Of a DNA stretch of 64,000 bases, positions 51,101-64,000 are shown in pieces. The first letter of the stretch is position 1. Each line of letters starts with the position of its first letter. This DNA is from Steinernema hermaphroditum (Eukaryota; Nematoda; Chromadorea; Rhabditida; Steinernematidae). The stretch spans positions 14,136,001 to 14,200,000 of the forward strand of contig CM059625.1 in the NCBI GenBank assembly GCA_030435675.1, written 5' to 3'. The notes under the pieces are model-generated. The model was not told the origin of the DNA, did not search any database, and saw only the letters and a program-made list of their open reading frames with translations. A program made the translations under genes and the position numbers.

Positions 51101-51941
51101 ATTCAATGTTTTTAATACTCTAGCCATTGAATACTCTCAAAATCATATGCAAAAATACATATACATGTTGTTTTCCCGTAGCAAGCTGTTCATGTAAGAG
51201 GTGAAAGTGAAAAGAAGTCACTGAGCATATCGCCGCCACCCTTCCGTTGCAATTATGGTGATGCAATTATCGATGTCTATCGGTGCCTCAGGAACCACGC
51301 GATTTCACTTTTAATACGTGTCGTGTAACACTTTCGCTCTTCTTCGGCCACACCTTTTCAATTCCGTCGCCATCTTCTCAATGTTGCCGTGGAGTCGTCG
51401 CGCCGAATTTAATTGATGTATGTACATCGTGCGAAACCGCCGATCGCGCCGCGCACTGACCACTCTATTAGAACGAACGTTTCCATTTCATATGCAATTA
51501 TCGGAAGTTCTGAAAAAATTAGAACCGGTCAAGGGCCGGCCGGTCAGCCGGTCAGCCGAGCGGGAGAGCCGGCTGGCCTCGGAGGGCGGCGCCGCCTCCT
51601 TCGCCTCTCGGACTGACCCCTCAGGCGCGCGTTTCGCACATACTGTTCGACATCACTATCAGCTTCCGAGATCTCATCGTTTCATCGCTTAATCTGTGCC
51701 TAATTTCAGTTTCGTTCGAGCGGATTTGTTTCTTGTTTTTGTCCACCGGTGGGCAATGGCGGCCAATTGCAAATATTGATGAGGGGATAAAAGGTGCGTG
51801 CGAATCGGTCTTGTTTTCCGTTATCCGCATTGTCGAGTCGTCGGGTTACTACCGCGCGCGAGTCCTGCTCCCTCACCTTTACGGACTTCAACCACTCAAT
51901 GACCAGATTCCGATTTCGTTGCAGCGAATGCCGCGGAAGTG
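48190..51941. other. 3.7 kb intergenic region upstream of the cadherin
   Basis: Two long plus-strand frames (49783-50334, 50360-50956) have no motifs, splice support or biased composition and are treated as chance. GC-rich stretches near 49020-49260 and 51530-51620 could be regulatory. No RNA gene was seen. Confidence 0.4.
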
Positions 51942-54900
51942 ATGAGCAGAGCGTCATGGCTCCCTGCGCTGCTGGTGCTCGTCGCCCTGACTGCGGTCGT
52001 CTCCCCTCAGGAGTGCATCTTTCCCGAATCCGAGTTGCAGCCGTTCTTCTTCGATGTCTCAGCTGACACTCCGCCCGATTCGGTGCTCGTCGACACTGTC
52101 GTCGAGCCTTCGAATGCCACGCTACGCATCGTTAGCGTCAGATCTGCAGACTTACCCCAGGTTCATTTTGTTTAAAACTACATATGTCGTCACGACGCTT
52201 TTCCTTCCGTAGACCGAAATCCCACCAACATTTGCTAAACCGTATCGGTAACCATTTTCTGATTGCAATAATCCTGCTTTGTGTAGTGAACAAGAACATT
52301 GGCACTCCTCTACGTCAGGCATTAAACACCGATTTTTATTTACGTAAACAACGTTTGTTTCCATAGACAACCATAATTATTTTCGCAATTCAATATTTGC
52401 AGAAAAACAAATACCCTTAATTTAGGTCAACTTCACACGACGCTTTGCTCTCGAATCCAGAAGCAGCGGCCAGTTCATGATCGTTAACAAAGAGCCTCTC
52501 TTCCTGCCAAGCTATCCCTCGACTATCGTCGAATCCTACCTCTACATGACTGTGATGTGCAACAAACAAGCCTATCCTCTGATAACACTACGGGTCCGAT
52601 CCGGAAACTCCTTTAAGCCCCGGTTCTACAACGCGCCTTATTCCATATTTATTCCTGAAGTATGCATCTCTCTCTCGTTAACACTCCGACTTTCGCTTTT
52701 AGAATGCTACCATTGGCACTGTCATTCCTACTTCTATCACTGCTATCGACTGGGACCCTGCAGATGTTTACTCAGTCACGTACAAAATTGAGGTTTGCGA
52801 CATTTTCTACTCATCGTAAAGCGGCATTTTCAGTCGGGTAACGATAATGGAGCTCTCGAGCTCGAAATTATGGATAATCACGGGTTTGATCCACGACTAC
52901 TGCCAGAAAACTTTGGAGATAACTTCACTCACGAACAACTGCCACCCTTGCTTGGAATTCGGATCTCAAAGCCGTTGAGACAGGAAAAGTACATGATGCG
53001 GATATCAGCAACGGTACAAAAGGGATTTTTTATTTGTGCCTACCTATGAGCTGTTCTAGGACGAAACCAACTACTCCTTAAAAAATTACGCTACGCTAAT
53101 TGCCAATGTTGTGTCCATGACCGATGTGGTTCCAAGGTTCTCCTCTGATGAGTACTCCGCCACCTATTTGCCGTCATATGCGGTCGGAACCGAAATCGTT
53201 CCTGATCAGCCAATTGTGGCGGTCGACGGAAACGAAACTCTTAATCGGCCGATTGTCTACTTCCTGGAAGAGACCGAATTTGCATCGCTCTTCTACCTCG
53301 ATCCCAAAACCGCACGGCTGCTGGTGAAAAACATGCCTCCGAAGGATATGCATCTAGGAAAGAGTCTGACCGTCCAGGTAGAGTTACTTGTCCAATAGTA
53401 TCCTCAACCACTTTCGTACCATTTTCGTGATTCAAGGTTTAGCATAATAGGACAAAAAAATCTGAATTATGTTCCGCGCACAACGAGAATTCCATTGACA
53501 AGTTCATTGCAAATATTTATTGCAACACATGTACTTTTTACACCGCTTTCAGGCCTATCAAACTGACCTTCCAAACCGGTTTGCCAGCGCGCAGCTGTGG
53601 CTACTAAAACCTAATGGAACGTCAAGTGGCAATGAAATTCCCTACTTCGATCCGTGTAACTACGAAATCACGATGGATGAGAATCCGCCTTACGGAGTCG
53701 TCGTAGCTTCGCTGAGGACATATGGAAGTGAAGCAATCGTTTCGTTGGAAAATGGCACTAGTATGTTGACACTGGACAGAACGGGAGAGGTAAAAGTGAC
53801 CGACAGCGTGATGTTCGACAGAGAAAGAAATGAAAAGATTACTGTGGTTGCTTCTATACAGGTATTAGCAGTATACAGCATACTCTAGAGTGATACAGTA
53901 AATTATTTAGCTACCCGAAAAAGACCTTCTGAAGAGTAACTGCCCAACAGCTACAATCACAATCAAACTAAGGGACGTCAATGATAATCCTCCTGTGTTC
54001 GACCGAAACGCTTACCACTTTAAACTGGAAAACAATCCGGGCAACAACACTCTGATTGGGGTTCTTAAAGCTAAGGATAGGGACAAGGTATCGTGTGTAA
54101 AGCAACAGTTTGGGAATAACTGGCATGTTCAGGGTGACAACGCTAAGATCAGCTACAGCATATTGAATGATGAGAGCGTGTTTGCACCATTTTATATGTA
54201 TGGGTCAGAACTCTACTACGTGCAACCTGATGTAGGCTTTAAACTCGACCCTGAGTATGTTCTCTACGTGGAAGCATTGGACAATGGTCGTCCGAGGAGG
54301 TAATTGTTTTTCCATCGTTTTTTTTCCTATCGTTTCTCGTACAGAGCTGCTCGAGTGACCGTCACGATTGACGTGCTACCCCCTGGTTCATATGAAGATT
54401 TCCTTACATCAAAAGAGAAGAGCCAGCCAATCGTGCGACAGAAGAAACTTAAGCCACAAAGCAGAGATCGATTCGAGATTGCTCAATACGCGTTCTCGGT
54501 CTACGGACGAATCGGCGACGGACAATACATCGGCTCTGTGATGGTTCCATCGAAGCCTACGCAAATCAGTTACAAGCTCGAAGACAAAGTAGCTCAGCTG
54601 TTCAAGATAAACTCAACGAATGGGCGAATCTACATCGACAACAGCACCATGTTGAACGACTACAGCGAAGTTCGATTTTCGGTCACGGCTGTGAGAGGTG
54701 GAAAGGAAGTGGTGAGTTGATTTACTTTTGATTGAGACATTGAACGGGCTTGACTGAACCTGTCGTTTTTTAAATTAAAATTTTTTAAATTATTTAGATA
54801 AATTTCGGACTCTATGTGCTATTTGTATAGCACATAGAGTCCTATAATATACATACCCTTCTGGAATGAAGTTTCTCGAGATTAGGTTTTCGAAACAAAA

Positions 54901-57900
54901 GGCATGCCGGGTTCCTAAAATGGACACATTTCGCATTTCTTCGTAGCAACAAAGGTTTCCAAGGCAGCAAGTCCCATGATTTTTCCCATGAACATCCAAT
55001 CGCGCTCCCCAGCTAAGGTTGGGTGATTCTCATAGATTCCTTGCTCGGATCCGCTAACGGATAAATGTGTTTTCATGTGTAACGTCAAGCTTGTTTACAT
55101 GTTCACACTCGATCGCATATTCATCCAACGATCCACATATACGTCGCTGTTTTGCAGTCCAAACTTGGAATTCTAGTAACTCATTTGACATGCCTTTCAA
55201 AACTAATTGGTGGATATCTGCAGCTTTAATTAGAAGTGAATCCAGCTCGTACCATGGTGTACAATCAGTGCCTTTCTTGTGAGTGCTCGATGCCTATGCT
55301 GTTGCTACATTTCGCCGTGAGAGAATATTTGAGACCAGGCCGCTGTTCGTAAATTCACCGATGCGCTAAGTAACCGGGTGGTACTAGCAACTTTTGGAGA
55401 TCTTTACATGTCTCTAATGTTTCACAAAGTTCAATTCTGTCCACTAATTTTGCGCAGGTTAGCATTACCCTGACAGGGAGTTGTAACAGAGCACAGAATA
55501 TCGTGCGTTTTTCACCTGACATTACCAGAAAACCGTAAATGTTCCATTAAAACACCTGCCCGCCTCTTATCCCCTTTGTGCCTTCGCGTATTAACTGCGG
55601 CTCGCGCTTCCCCTCCCTAAGCTGTCTCAATCCGCGCACCCTCGTGCGCCTCCCTCTACTCGTTCCCTCCGATGCAAAACAGCCGCTGTTCAGTCTGTCT
55701 GCCTCCGAGACGGCAATCACGCAGCCGGGACGCGACAACATTCGCACGCCGCTTGCATGCACCTGACCCCGCAGGCCGCTGGCGGTAGCAAAGCTAATTA
55801 CAGCGCGACGTTGCGCGAGCTTCCGAGCCTGGACGCCGGCAATATTGGCGGGTGCACGTATTAAGCTTAGCCAGGGATTAAACACTTGAGCGTGAGCAAT
55901 TGCCGGATTGCAGGTTGACAACGGCGCACGCGCATAGCAACCACCACACTCGAAACTAACAGACCAATCAGCCCGTTTTCCGACATCCCCGCACAGAACC
56001 AAATTGCCGACCTCGGCTGCATCCACACGCGCATTACCCTAATGACGCACTGGGCAGTTAGATGCGCACGCTCTTTGAGTTTTTGATCATATTGGTAATG
56101 ATCCAATTAATGAAAGCTACCTGCGTCTAACTCGTTGTCTTTGTTTTTAGGCTAGTTGCACAGTTACCGTACTGTTGGACGAATCCCAGTCGATCTTCGA
56201 AGTTGCACCCCGTTTCGAACAAGTTCTCTATCGATTCAAAATCCCCGAGAACACTGCACCGAGCAGCATCGGATTTGTACAGGTAATCCTTGAATGTTTG
56301 CAGCCCACATCAGACCTTTCTAGGCTTATCATCGAGCAGTTGAACTAAAGAAGGACAAACTCAACTATGGCATCGCTGCGTCGAATGATTCAGACCACTT
56401 TGAAATCGACCAAAAAAGTGGTGAACTCCGGACTCGTGAAGCGCTTGATGCGGAAAGCCAAAAAATCTACAATCTCCGGGTAAGAGCGTTTGGTAATTTT
56501 AGCAAGCAATTTGCTAAAAGTTTTGTCCTTACAAACAAGCGATTAGCGAAGAGTTATAGGGTGTTTACCACCAGGTGATTATCGACGATATATATGTGTG
56601 ATCGGATTCGGCTAAGCTTGAATTCGCTTTTTGAGCGGGGGATTCGTGATGGGAATTGTCGAGGATCACCTTGTATCAGATGGATAATAATGGCTTCTTG
56701 AATAACCGTTTAAGACACGGTATAAGTGAACATTTTGATGTTTCTTCTGGGGCACTCACTTGAAATTTTTGCAACATGGATAACTCATCCGTTGTTCTTC
56801 TTAGTTTTCAACGATTCGACATTAAAAATGATATGTCAGGCTTCATGGAAATTCCCACAAACTGATGTCTCGCTGTGATTCCTTCATTCATTGTGAACCT
56901 AGTAGCTCGGTCTCGCATGAACAAAATAAAAATGTTTTGGCCATACGATATCATACCCTTGAAGAGCCTAAAACAGATTTTTATGAAATGTAAAGAAAAA
57001 GCATTTTGCCTTTTAGGTGTCAGCGTGCCTGGGATCACTTGGGACGCTATGCGGTCACAGCGATCTTACTGTAATGATCGACGACGTCAACGACAATCCA
57101 CCCGTCTTCACTCAATCTCTCTATAATATCACTGTGCCTCTCGACGTTCCCGTCGGCAACGAGGTTGTCACAGTCCACGCCACCGATGCCGACAGTGGCA
57201 AAAACTCGGAGCTCAGCTACTCAATTACGAACAGCGATGGTAGGCTACAAGTACAGGGAGCAGATGCAAGAACACGAAGTTTCAGGCACCTTCCGCATTG
57301 ACGAAAACACCGGTCAGATCTTCCTTAACCAATCGCTTACTTCAATGGAGCCGAAGCGGCTGGTTATCGAAGCGACCGACAAGAGCTCTTCCCCTCTTAC
57401 ATCTGATACCACCGTTGACGTCTTTGTCGGAGGGTCCAATCCGTCGGCCCCTGAGTTTGACGAGGTGCGTTTGAAAAGTAGACAGACAGTTTTACTACTA
57501 ATATTTAAAAAGCCAATCATCAACAACAGCTTGAAAGCACATTTAGTTGTATCTTGTTTAGTTCCGCTACCTCGTCAACAGAACTGCTCCTGTTCCTGTC
57601 GGCGCTGTCCTCGTTCAAGTTCACGCTACCGATCCCGACCCAGGACAAGAAGGCGTTGTCCGCTACCGCCTAGCCAGCGCCGACTTTCCTGTGGTCAACC
57701 GCACTGTCGACAAATTCTACATCAACCCAGAGAATGGCAAACTCTCTACCATCGACGAGTTGACCGAAGATGACGGCTCGAGCATCCAACTGGTCATTGA
57801 GGCCGTCGATCAGTCCTCGACGTTCCCGCGCCACACGCAGACGGTCGTCTCTATCACGGTCAACTACAACGATGACGACCACGTCGAGTTCAACCCGCTC

Positions 57901-60900
57901 CCAAACACCATCTATATATCCGTCGACAAGTCTCCCGGTACCACGATCCTGCACGCTCCGGCGAGAAGCGCACAGGACAGCGAACTTGAATATTCCGTTG
58001 ACCAGCCCGGAATCGACCTCTTCCAAATGGTTGGCAACAGTCTCGTCATAAAGGCCGCTTTGCCCGAAAGAGAGTACTCGATCACATTGAAGGCGACGAC
58101 ACCGTCAGGAAAAGTCGGAGTCCACCAGATTCGAATAGTGGCAATGAAGGATAGAGATAAATATCCTGTCTTCAGTCAGCTTACTTATCAGGCTACGGTA
58201 TTAACGACACCAAAACAGCTAAACGAATCAGCTCCTTTAGATTAACCTTCTCGATGGTTATCCAGTAAAGTTGGACGTCGTCAAAGCAGTGCAAGCCAAG
58301 GGAACATTCACATACACCCTCTTCCCTGAGAACAACGTCACTGGAGTGGTCATTGACTCTGAAACGGTACGATATTTCAAATCTAGACAGATTTCCCGTT
58401 GTCTATTCTCTTAAAATCTTTCTTCGTATCTGTCTGCATATCTTCCACGTTTCAGGGTGTGATCACCATAGAGAAAGAGTACCTTCAAACACACGGCCGA
58501 AGAACTCCACTGTTCTTGGTCGTTCGTGCAATCAACGAACAGTTCCCCGACTTCTACTCCGATGCTGGTGTGAATATAAAACTATCCGACGGCAACGAGG
58601 TCTTCTCCTTCCCCACAAAACTCTATCGCATGCAAATCGATGAGCTCTCGGGCGTGGACACAGTCCTCAGCACTCCTATTCGTCTTCTGAACGCGGAGTT
58701 CGCTGAAAATATCACCTACACTGTTGAGCCGTCCGATTTCTTCGCCTTCGACAACAACTCGCGTCTAAGACTCATCAAGCCACTCGATTTAGAATCTCTA
58801 CCACCCGAGTCGAAGAGAATCATAGATCTTGTGGTAGTTGTCAGTTTGACAATGGATATTCTACGACTGCTTATAGGTCACAGCACACTACGGAAACGAA
58901 TCCACCACAACTAATGTTCAAATTAAAGTTGGTGGCGAAGAACACATCCACGCCGCGCCAGTCTTCGAGCAACCCGAGTACGATTTCAGTATCGACGGGC
59001 AACAGGCAGGCGAACTAATCGGAACGATTGCCGCTTCCGGGCCCGATGGAAACTTACAGTACAAAAAGCTGTCCGGTGACGAACACAACTACGTTAGCGT
59101 ACTGCAAAACGGAAGCTTGGTGCTTAACCAACAACCAACGGAGGATATTTCCATCAAGATTGCTGCTATGGACTCATCAGGTCATTCTGCGGAGACCGAA
59201 GTGAAAATTCCAGCTGCTGCAGCAACAACTGAACTATCGGCGGAGCCGGAAACAACCTCTGTTTCGTCCGTCGAATCCACTACTGGAGCCGAACCTATTA
59301 CAACAACAATAACAGAAAGCATTTCGACCTCAACTACCACGGAATCCACAACGACAGTCGAGGAAGTTCCTATAACTGAGACAACCCAATCCACTTCTAC
59401 CACATTACATGTGGAAGAGCTTCCGACTGTCAACTGGACTCTCCCTAACAGTAAATCTATCCATTATTGGTGTCATAGTCACCGAGAAATTCCAGACCAA
59501 CCTGTCGAGAACGCCAGCTTTACCTTTGCGATTCCAAATTCGCAAACACAGTGGACCTTTTCGATTCCTGTGGGAAACGATGATAACTTCATTGAGATCA
59601 ATCCTTTGAATGATAATACGGTAAGAGACAGGCCTTTTGCGAGCATAAGGTTACAGTACGAAAGTAACATATCATTAGCCGAGGCAACGCCTTTTCTCGT
59701 TACAGTCATTAATTACAGGCTGAGCTGCACATAGTTGGAACACCCCCACCGGATGTCCTGCAACGAGAGATCGTGATTCAAGGCATCGACCAAAGTGACC
59801 CTAACAACCTCTTCCGCTCTAACATCAGCATCAAGTTCCCTGAAAAGAGAAGCGTTCCCGTCTTTGAGCCTCCGCCAGAAGAAGTAAAAGTAAGCAGTAC
59901 AATATAAGCAGTATTCAGTATCAACGTGTTGTTCATAGGTGCAAAGTAGTGCTCCAGAAGACGAGCCATTCTACAAAGTCAACGCAAGCGTTCCCGAAGG
60001 ATCAGAGCCAGTCATCTTCACGCTAAAGAACAATCCCGAAAATCAATTTAAGATTGACTCAGTCACTGGCGACGTATCTTATGCTGTGGATGAGTCGCAG
60101 AGAAAAGAGGGTGTCTACAATCTTGTGGTCACCGCTGAGTCTGGAGGGCAATCTAGCGAAGTAACGATTCCAGTTGAGGTGCAAAAAGTTGAGCCACAAA
60201 GGTGTGATCTGAGAGCATTTTGATCAAATCTCATTCGCTCTATTCCAGAGAGCTTTCAACACCTTCGTTCGCTCAGCAGAACTACAAGGTGACCGCTGCT
60301 GAGAACCCTGAACAAGAAGCTGTAGTTGGTCATCTTCAAGTGAACGGCATGACGGATCCAAACGATTTAATAATTCGATTCGAACCAGACTGGGCAAACC
60401 AGGTCCTCAGCGTTGATAAGACCGGAACCGTCAGACTGAAGCACATTCCTGATCACTTATTGGGCAACGATTTCAAGAATCTCAAAGTTGTGGCGGAAAA
60501 TGTACAAGATCCAAACAAATCGGCTGTCGTGTCATTCTCTCTTGCCCTTCCTCCATCTACCTCTGCCCCGTTACCAACATCTTCGTCGACAACGAATGCG
60601 AATACACGCAAACCGCTCACGCCAACGGGGACGACTAGAAGAAGGACAAAGCCAACAACAACTGAATCACCGGCAGTGACAGAGGCTATAGTAACCCAAA
60701 CCGTCAGCAAATCTACGCAATCTCCGCCAATTCCACCCCTTGGTCCCCGTTTCAACAAGAACAACTACAGGTCGTCGATGTTGGAAGGACGATACGGAGG
60801 TGGTACGGTTCTCACTGTAAAGCCCGAAGCCTTTAAAGTTAATGGAATAGTAAGGCTTTCCCACTTAAGAGACAAAAAGCAATAAGCTCATTCTTTAGGA

Positions 60901-63859
60901 CAAACCGATCTTCTCCATCGACACGACTGATTCATCGCTACCGTTCTTCATTCGCAACGATACGGGGCAGCTCATTATCGTCGGTGACATTGACCGAGAA
61001 CAAAATCCCTTCTACACCTTCGACGTGGTCGCCTCTGACCCGCTAGACCCTAATCAGCAAACTCGCACCACCATCAATGTGACCATCCTCGATGTCAACG
61101 ACAACTACCCTCGTTTTGTTGGGGGGCCCAAGTTGATCGCCGTCAACGACTCTCTCCCAATGAATACCGTAATCGGCCGTTACGAAGCCGTCGACGATGA
61201 CGCAGGGCCTCTGGGAAAGGTGTCATATAGAATAAGAAACGACGACAAGAAGATTTTCAAAATCACGCCGACGGGAGAGCTGAAGCTGGCTAAATCCCTA
61301 CAGAGCTCGAATGAAAGTTTCTACGATATAATCATTGAAGCAATGGATGGTGGACGTCCCGCACTTAAGTCACCATACCAGGTAGCAAAGCCATTTGCGT
61401 AACCGTTACTAAGGATCCTCTAGGTGCACATCGAAATTTTCTCTTCTGTCAACGTAGCGCCCATGTTCAAAGATGAAATGTATGAAGCGTCTGTTCCTCT
61501 AGATGCGGATACAGGCTTTGTAGTAACACAGCTTCTCGCTGGAACTGAGAATTACACATACGAGTTGTCAGGTGAACAATATTCCGAATATGAGTGGTTA
61601 CGTACCATTTTTCAGATTCTTATTCACAACTATTCGTCGTCCAAGATAACGGAGTTCTAATACTCGGCCGAAAACCCATCGAATCTGAGCAGAACAGATA
61701 CAAAGTGCTGAATGTCACAGCCACAGATGAGAAAGGCCACATGTCTACGGCTCAGGTAAGGAGAAGCAGTTGATAACAGGCATCCCTCACAATTCCCAAA
61801 AACAGACTCTATCAAATATGTTGTTTTGTGCAACGTTTTTGCTAAATTGCAAGCAAATAGTCTTTATAATAGGTATTCAATGAGGTACGAAAGCGGTTTC
61901 TAACCACTGCTTATTCCAGCTCAATGTGTTCTTCGAAGGAAAACCGATCGTCATTAACGTCAGTACCACAACGGAGACCCCGGCCGAATCAGGTCCCTGC
62001 CAGTTCACGTCGAAGATATTCAACGCGGAGATCAGGGAAAACCTCTCGGGTCGGCACAATCTCACACGAGTCACTTCGAACTGCGAGACGATGAACAAGA
62101 ACGTTCGATATGCTATCGTTCAAGCGACAAGTAAACGTTCCAAAACGATGAACCGAATAATGATACGAGTATTACAGAGGAGTTCGAAATTGATGAGGTC
62201 ACCGGCGTCGTATATGTGAATGCCCCTCTTGACCGCGAGAAGCGAAGCACCCATTTCATCATTGTGAACCTGACCGAAGTGACCGAGCAGACCGAGAGTC
62301 AAGAGAGGAACATTCGGCACACGCCCGTCATCCATCCGATCGCTGACTGTAGGTCGTTCTATTCAATTCACATGCAATTAAGTTACATTTAGTCATGAAG
62401 AACAAACTCTCTCCCGGCCAGAGTATGATCGTTCTTCAGGTTCTCGACGAAAACGACAACGCTCCAACGTTCCTGAAAGTAAATCGTGAAGGAGAATACG
62501 TTTTCTCCATCGACGCTCAAGTAGATCCGCCCAGTGCTATAGCTCGAGTTCTTGTATGCCGACATTGTACACTTTAGAGTTTTACCGACTGTTTTAGGCG
62601 TTCGATCCCGATGAGAAGGCTAAGCTCACATACAACATCTCCGAAGCCACTCCAACGGATCATTTCTTCATCAACGACACAAACGGAGTGATCTATCTGA
62701 AGAAGCCTCTCACTTCTGCTAGATACAAATTTACGACCGTTGCTTCAGATGGTCTCCATGAGACGTCAGTGCCCGTTTGGGTAAACACAAAAGTTTATTT
62801 GATGGCGCCGTAACAATTCGCCTTATAGATATACACTATCTCCATGGAGAATAACATCGCAGTAGTTGTTGCTGATAAGAACCGAGACGACATCAATGAA
62901 GTGTTGAGTTCGAAGAAGTTAAGTGAGACGATCAACGCAGATGTAAAGATTGTTGACAAGAAGCCCTACTCTGACAATCAGGGCAACTTCGATACACAAC
63001 GGTAATTGCAGTCACCAAATGGACCCTGACGGCCTCATCTTTCAGCTCTCTTCTCTATGTTTACGCCATCGACAAGCAGTCCCGAGTGCCGTTGACCGGA
63101 AGTGAATTAAAAACGTCCGTTTCTCATCGTACCATCTCAAACGCGCATAATCATCTTTCAGGATGCTGTCCCAGCAAATGGACCATCTCGGAGCGTCGGA
63201 ACTTCGCGTTTCCGCAATCTCTCTTCCTGTTACCGGCATGAAGATCACTACTACCGAACTGATTCTTCTTATCATCTGTGCTATTCTCCTCTTTACCGCG
63301 TGCATCACTCTTTTCCTGCTAGTTCGTTATTGCAAACGGCGCCACTCGATTCCGCGCAACGACGACGAGTATATGGTGGACAGTCAGTCGGCCGGACCTC
63401 GTCCCTACAATGTCGAGACGATCTCGAGACAAGTGGCGCAGAACATGCTCTCTAGCCGACCGCTTCCCGATCCTTTCGAAGATCACAAGTAAGTTATGAA
63501 CACTGTAAGAGCTGTATAATCCAAACCACAAGTGGATAGTTTCAATTCTGTTGTTGTTGTGCTGTTTGCCCTTGTTTTGTTTGCACGAGCAGTGGTGTGT
63601 TGTGTTTGTAGAGCACTGATGGCGTCGTCCCTCGCCGGCCCACGATCGAAGAACTTTTCCGGAGATGTGAAGGCGATTCATACGCTCATCAAAAGTCGGA
63701 AAGAGGGGAAAGTTATCGTCAGTCACGCGCTTAATTATTCCCTTCATGCTTACATTCCTCGTTCAGGGTCACCCCGATGCGATCGGCACACTGAATCCGA
63801 CCTCCAGCACAGAGCATTTCCCGGTCTACCGATCTCAAGGATACGGTAGTTGCTGTTAG
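51942..63859 (+). CDS. Large single-pass cadherin
   Basis: Cell-surface adhesion protein of the cadherin superfamily. Thirty-three exons close in frame at 2,629 residues. Met chosen at 51942, followed by a signal peptide (WLPALLVLVALTAVVS). The ectodomain is a chain of cadherin repeats, many divergent; clear calcium-binding linkers are DVNDNPPVF (53974-54000), DVNDNPPVF (57083-57109), DVNDNYPRF (61091-61117) and DENDNAPTF (62446-62472). Two Thr/Ser-rich spacers lie within it (about 59215-59420 and 60550-60720). No EGF or laminin-G domain was seen. One membrane segment (about 63259-63324, LILLIICAILLFTACITLFLLV) is followed by a cytoplasmic tail of about 150 residues (RPYNVETISRQVAQNML; SLAGPRSKNFSGDVKAIHTLIKS) without an obvious catenin site. 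Such nematode cadherins act in epithelial morphogenesis; which C. elegans cdh gene it matches I cannot say. Confidence 0.92.
54712..56150 (+). other. Long cadherin intron with unusual contents
   Basis: The longest intron of the gene, about 1.4 kb. It contains a perfect hairpin (54807-54842) and a GC-rich block (about 55550-56050) with a 159-codon antisense open frame. Most other introns of the gene are near 45 bp, so this one has probably received insertions. Confidence 0.6.
54807..54842. repeat. Perfect 16-bp hairpin in an intron
   Basis: Arms GGACTCTATGTGCTAT (54807-54822) and its exact complement (54827-54842) flank a TTGT loop. Confidence 0.9.
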
Positions 63860-63982
63860 CAGCACAGAAATAGTTTCTATCACGCATTCACCTATATTCT
63901 ATCTCGGTGTTTCCCTTTTCCCTTCGTTGTTGCTGGTACTGACAAAGAGTATTTATGAAGATCGCAATGTACATTGTAAGTA

Positions 63983-64000
63983 GTTCTCGTAATAAAAGAG
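63983..64000 (+). terminator. Likely polyadenylation signal of the cadherin gene
   Basis: AATAAAA in the last bases of the window, about 130 bases after the cadherin stop codon. Confidence 0.5.

Noticed and set aside
55547..56026. 159-codon antisense frame as a gene
   Set aside because: It lies wholly in a cadherin intron, begins without a good start and shows no recognisable domain; kept only as a composition anomaly.
63612..63859. Alternative frame for the cadherin tail (STDGVVPRRPTIEEL)
   Set aside because: The donor at 63488/63489 splits a codon, which places the following exon in the SLAGPRSKNF frame ending at 63859.

Overview
This is nuclear DNA of a rhabditid-type nematode. The evidence is very short introns (about 41-56 bp) ending in TTTTCAG or TTTTAG, bare TTTCAG acceptors a few bases before start codons (likely spliced-leader sites), a cuticle collagen, and nematode-style Cys-loop channel and cadherin genes. 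No CRISPR array, rRNA or convincing tRNA was seen. The window is mostly single-copy host genes, plus one disordered patch at the left end.

Layout. 1-7.4 kb is a patchwork of broken gene pieces: an adenosine deaminase copy lacking both ends (+), an Argonaute N/PAZ fragment with frameshifts (-), a small gene made of three tandem EP400/Domino-type HSA domains (-), a hypothetical two-exon piece (+), and a frameshifted fatty aldehyde dehydrogenase (-). Two short repeats, here called A and B, recur around these pieces. 7.5-8.9 kb holds an inverted-repeat element and a perfect 19-bp hairpin. 9.4-12.6 kb has an anion-type Cys-loop channel and a cuticle collagen (+). 12.7-18.8 kb is largely gene-free. 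18.9-24.9 kb is a RIPOR/FAM65 homologue (+), convergent with a small secreted protein gene (-, 25.3-26.2 kb). 26.6-28.0 kb is the fuller adenosine deaminase copy (-), in inverted orientation to the left-end copy.

30.7-35.1 kb is a 16-exon RAD54L2/ARIP4-like SNF2 helicase (-). After 5 kb of non-coding DNA come a nematode hypothetical gene (+), a small GYF-domain gene (+), a RING-like gene (-) and a single-exon coiled-coil gene (+). 51.9-63.9 kb is one large cadherin (+), 33 exons and about 2,629 residues.

I joined exons by hand. Channel, collagen, RIPOR, helicase, GYF, cadherin and the 40 kb gene all close in frame with no leftover base. Against that background two genes stand out for a single extra base in an A tract: the fuller adenosine deaminase copy (A7 in exon 3) and the secreted protein gene (A5 just after the start). 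These are either recent inactivation or local sequence error.

The strongest unusual signals are the tandem HSA-domain array whose 48-bp introns are themselves open in frame, the inverted adenosine deaminase duplication with both copies damaged, and the repeat architecture that ties the gene fragments together. No shared pathway links the neighbouring intact genes.
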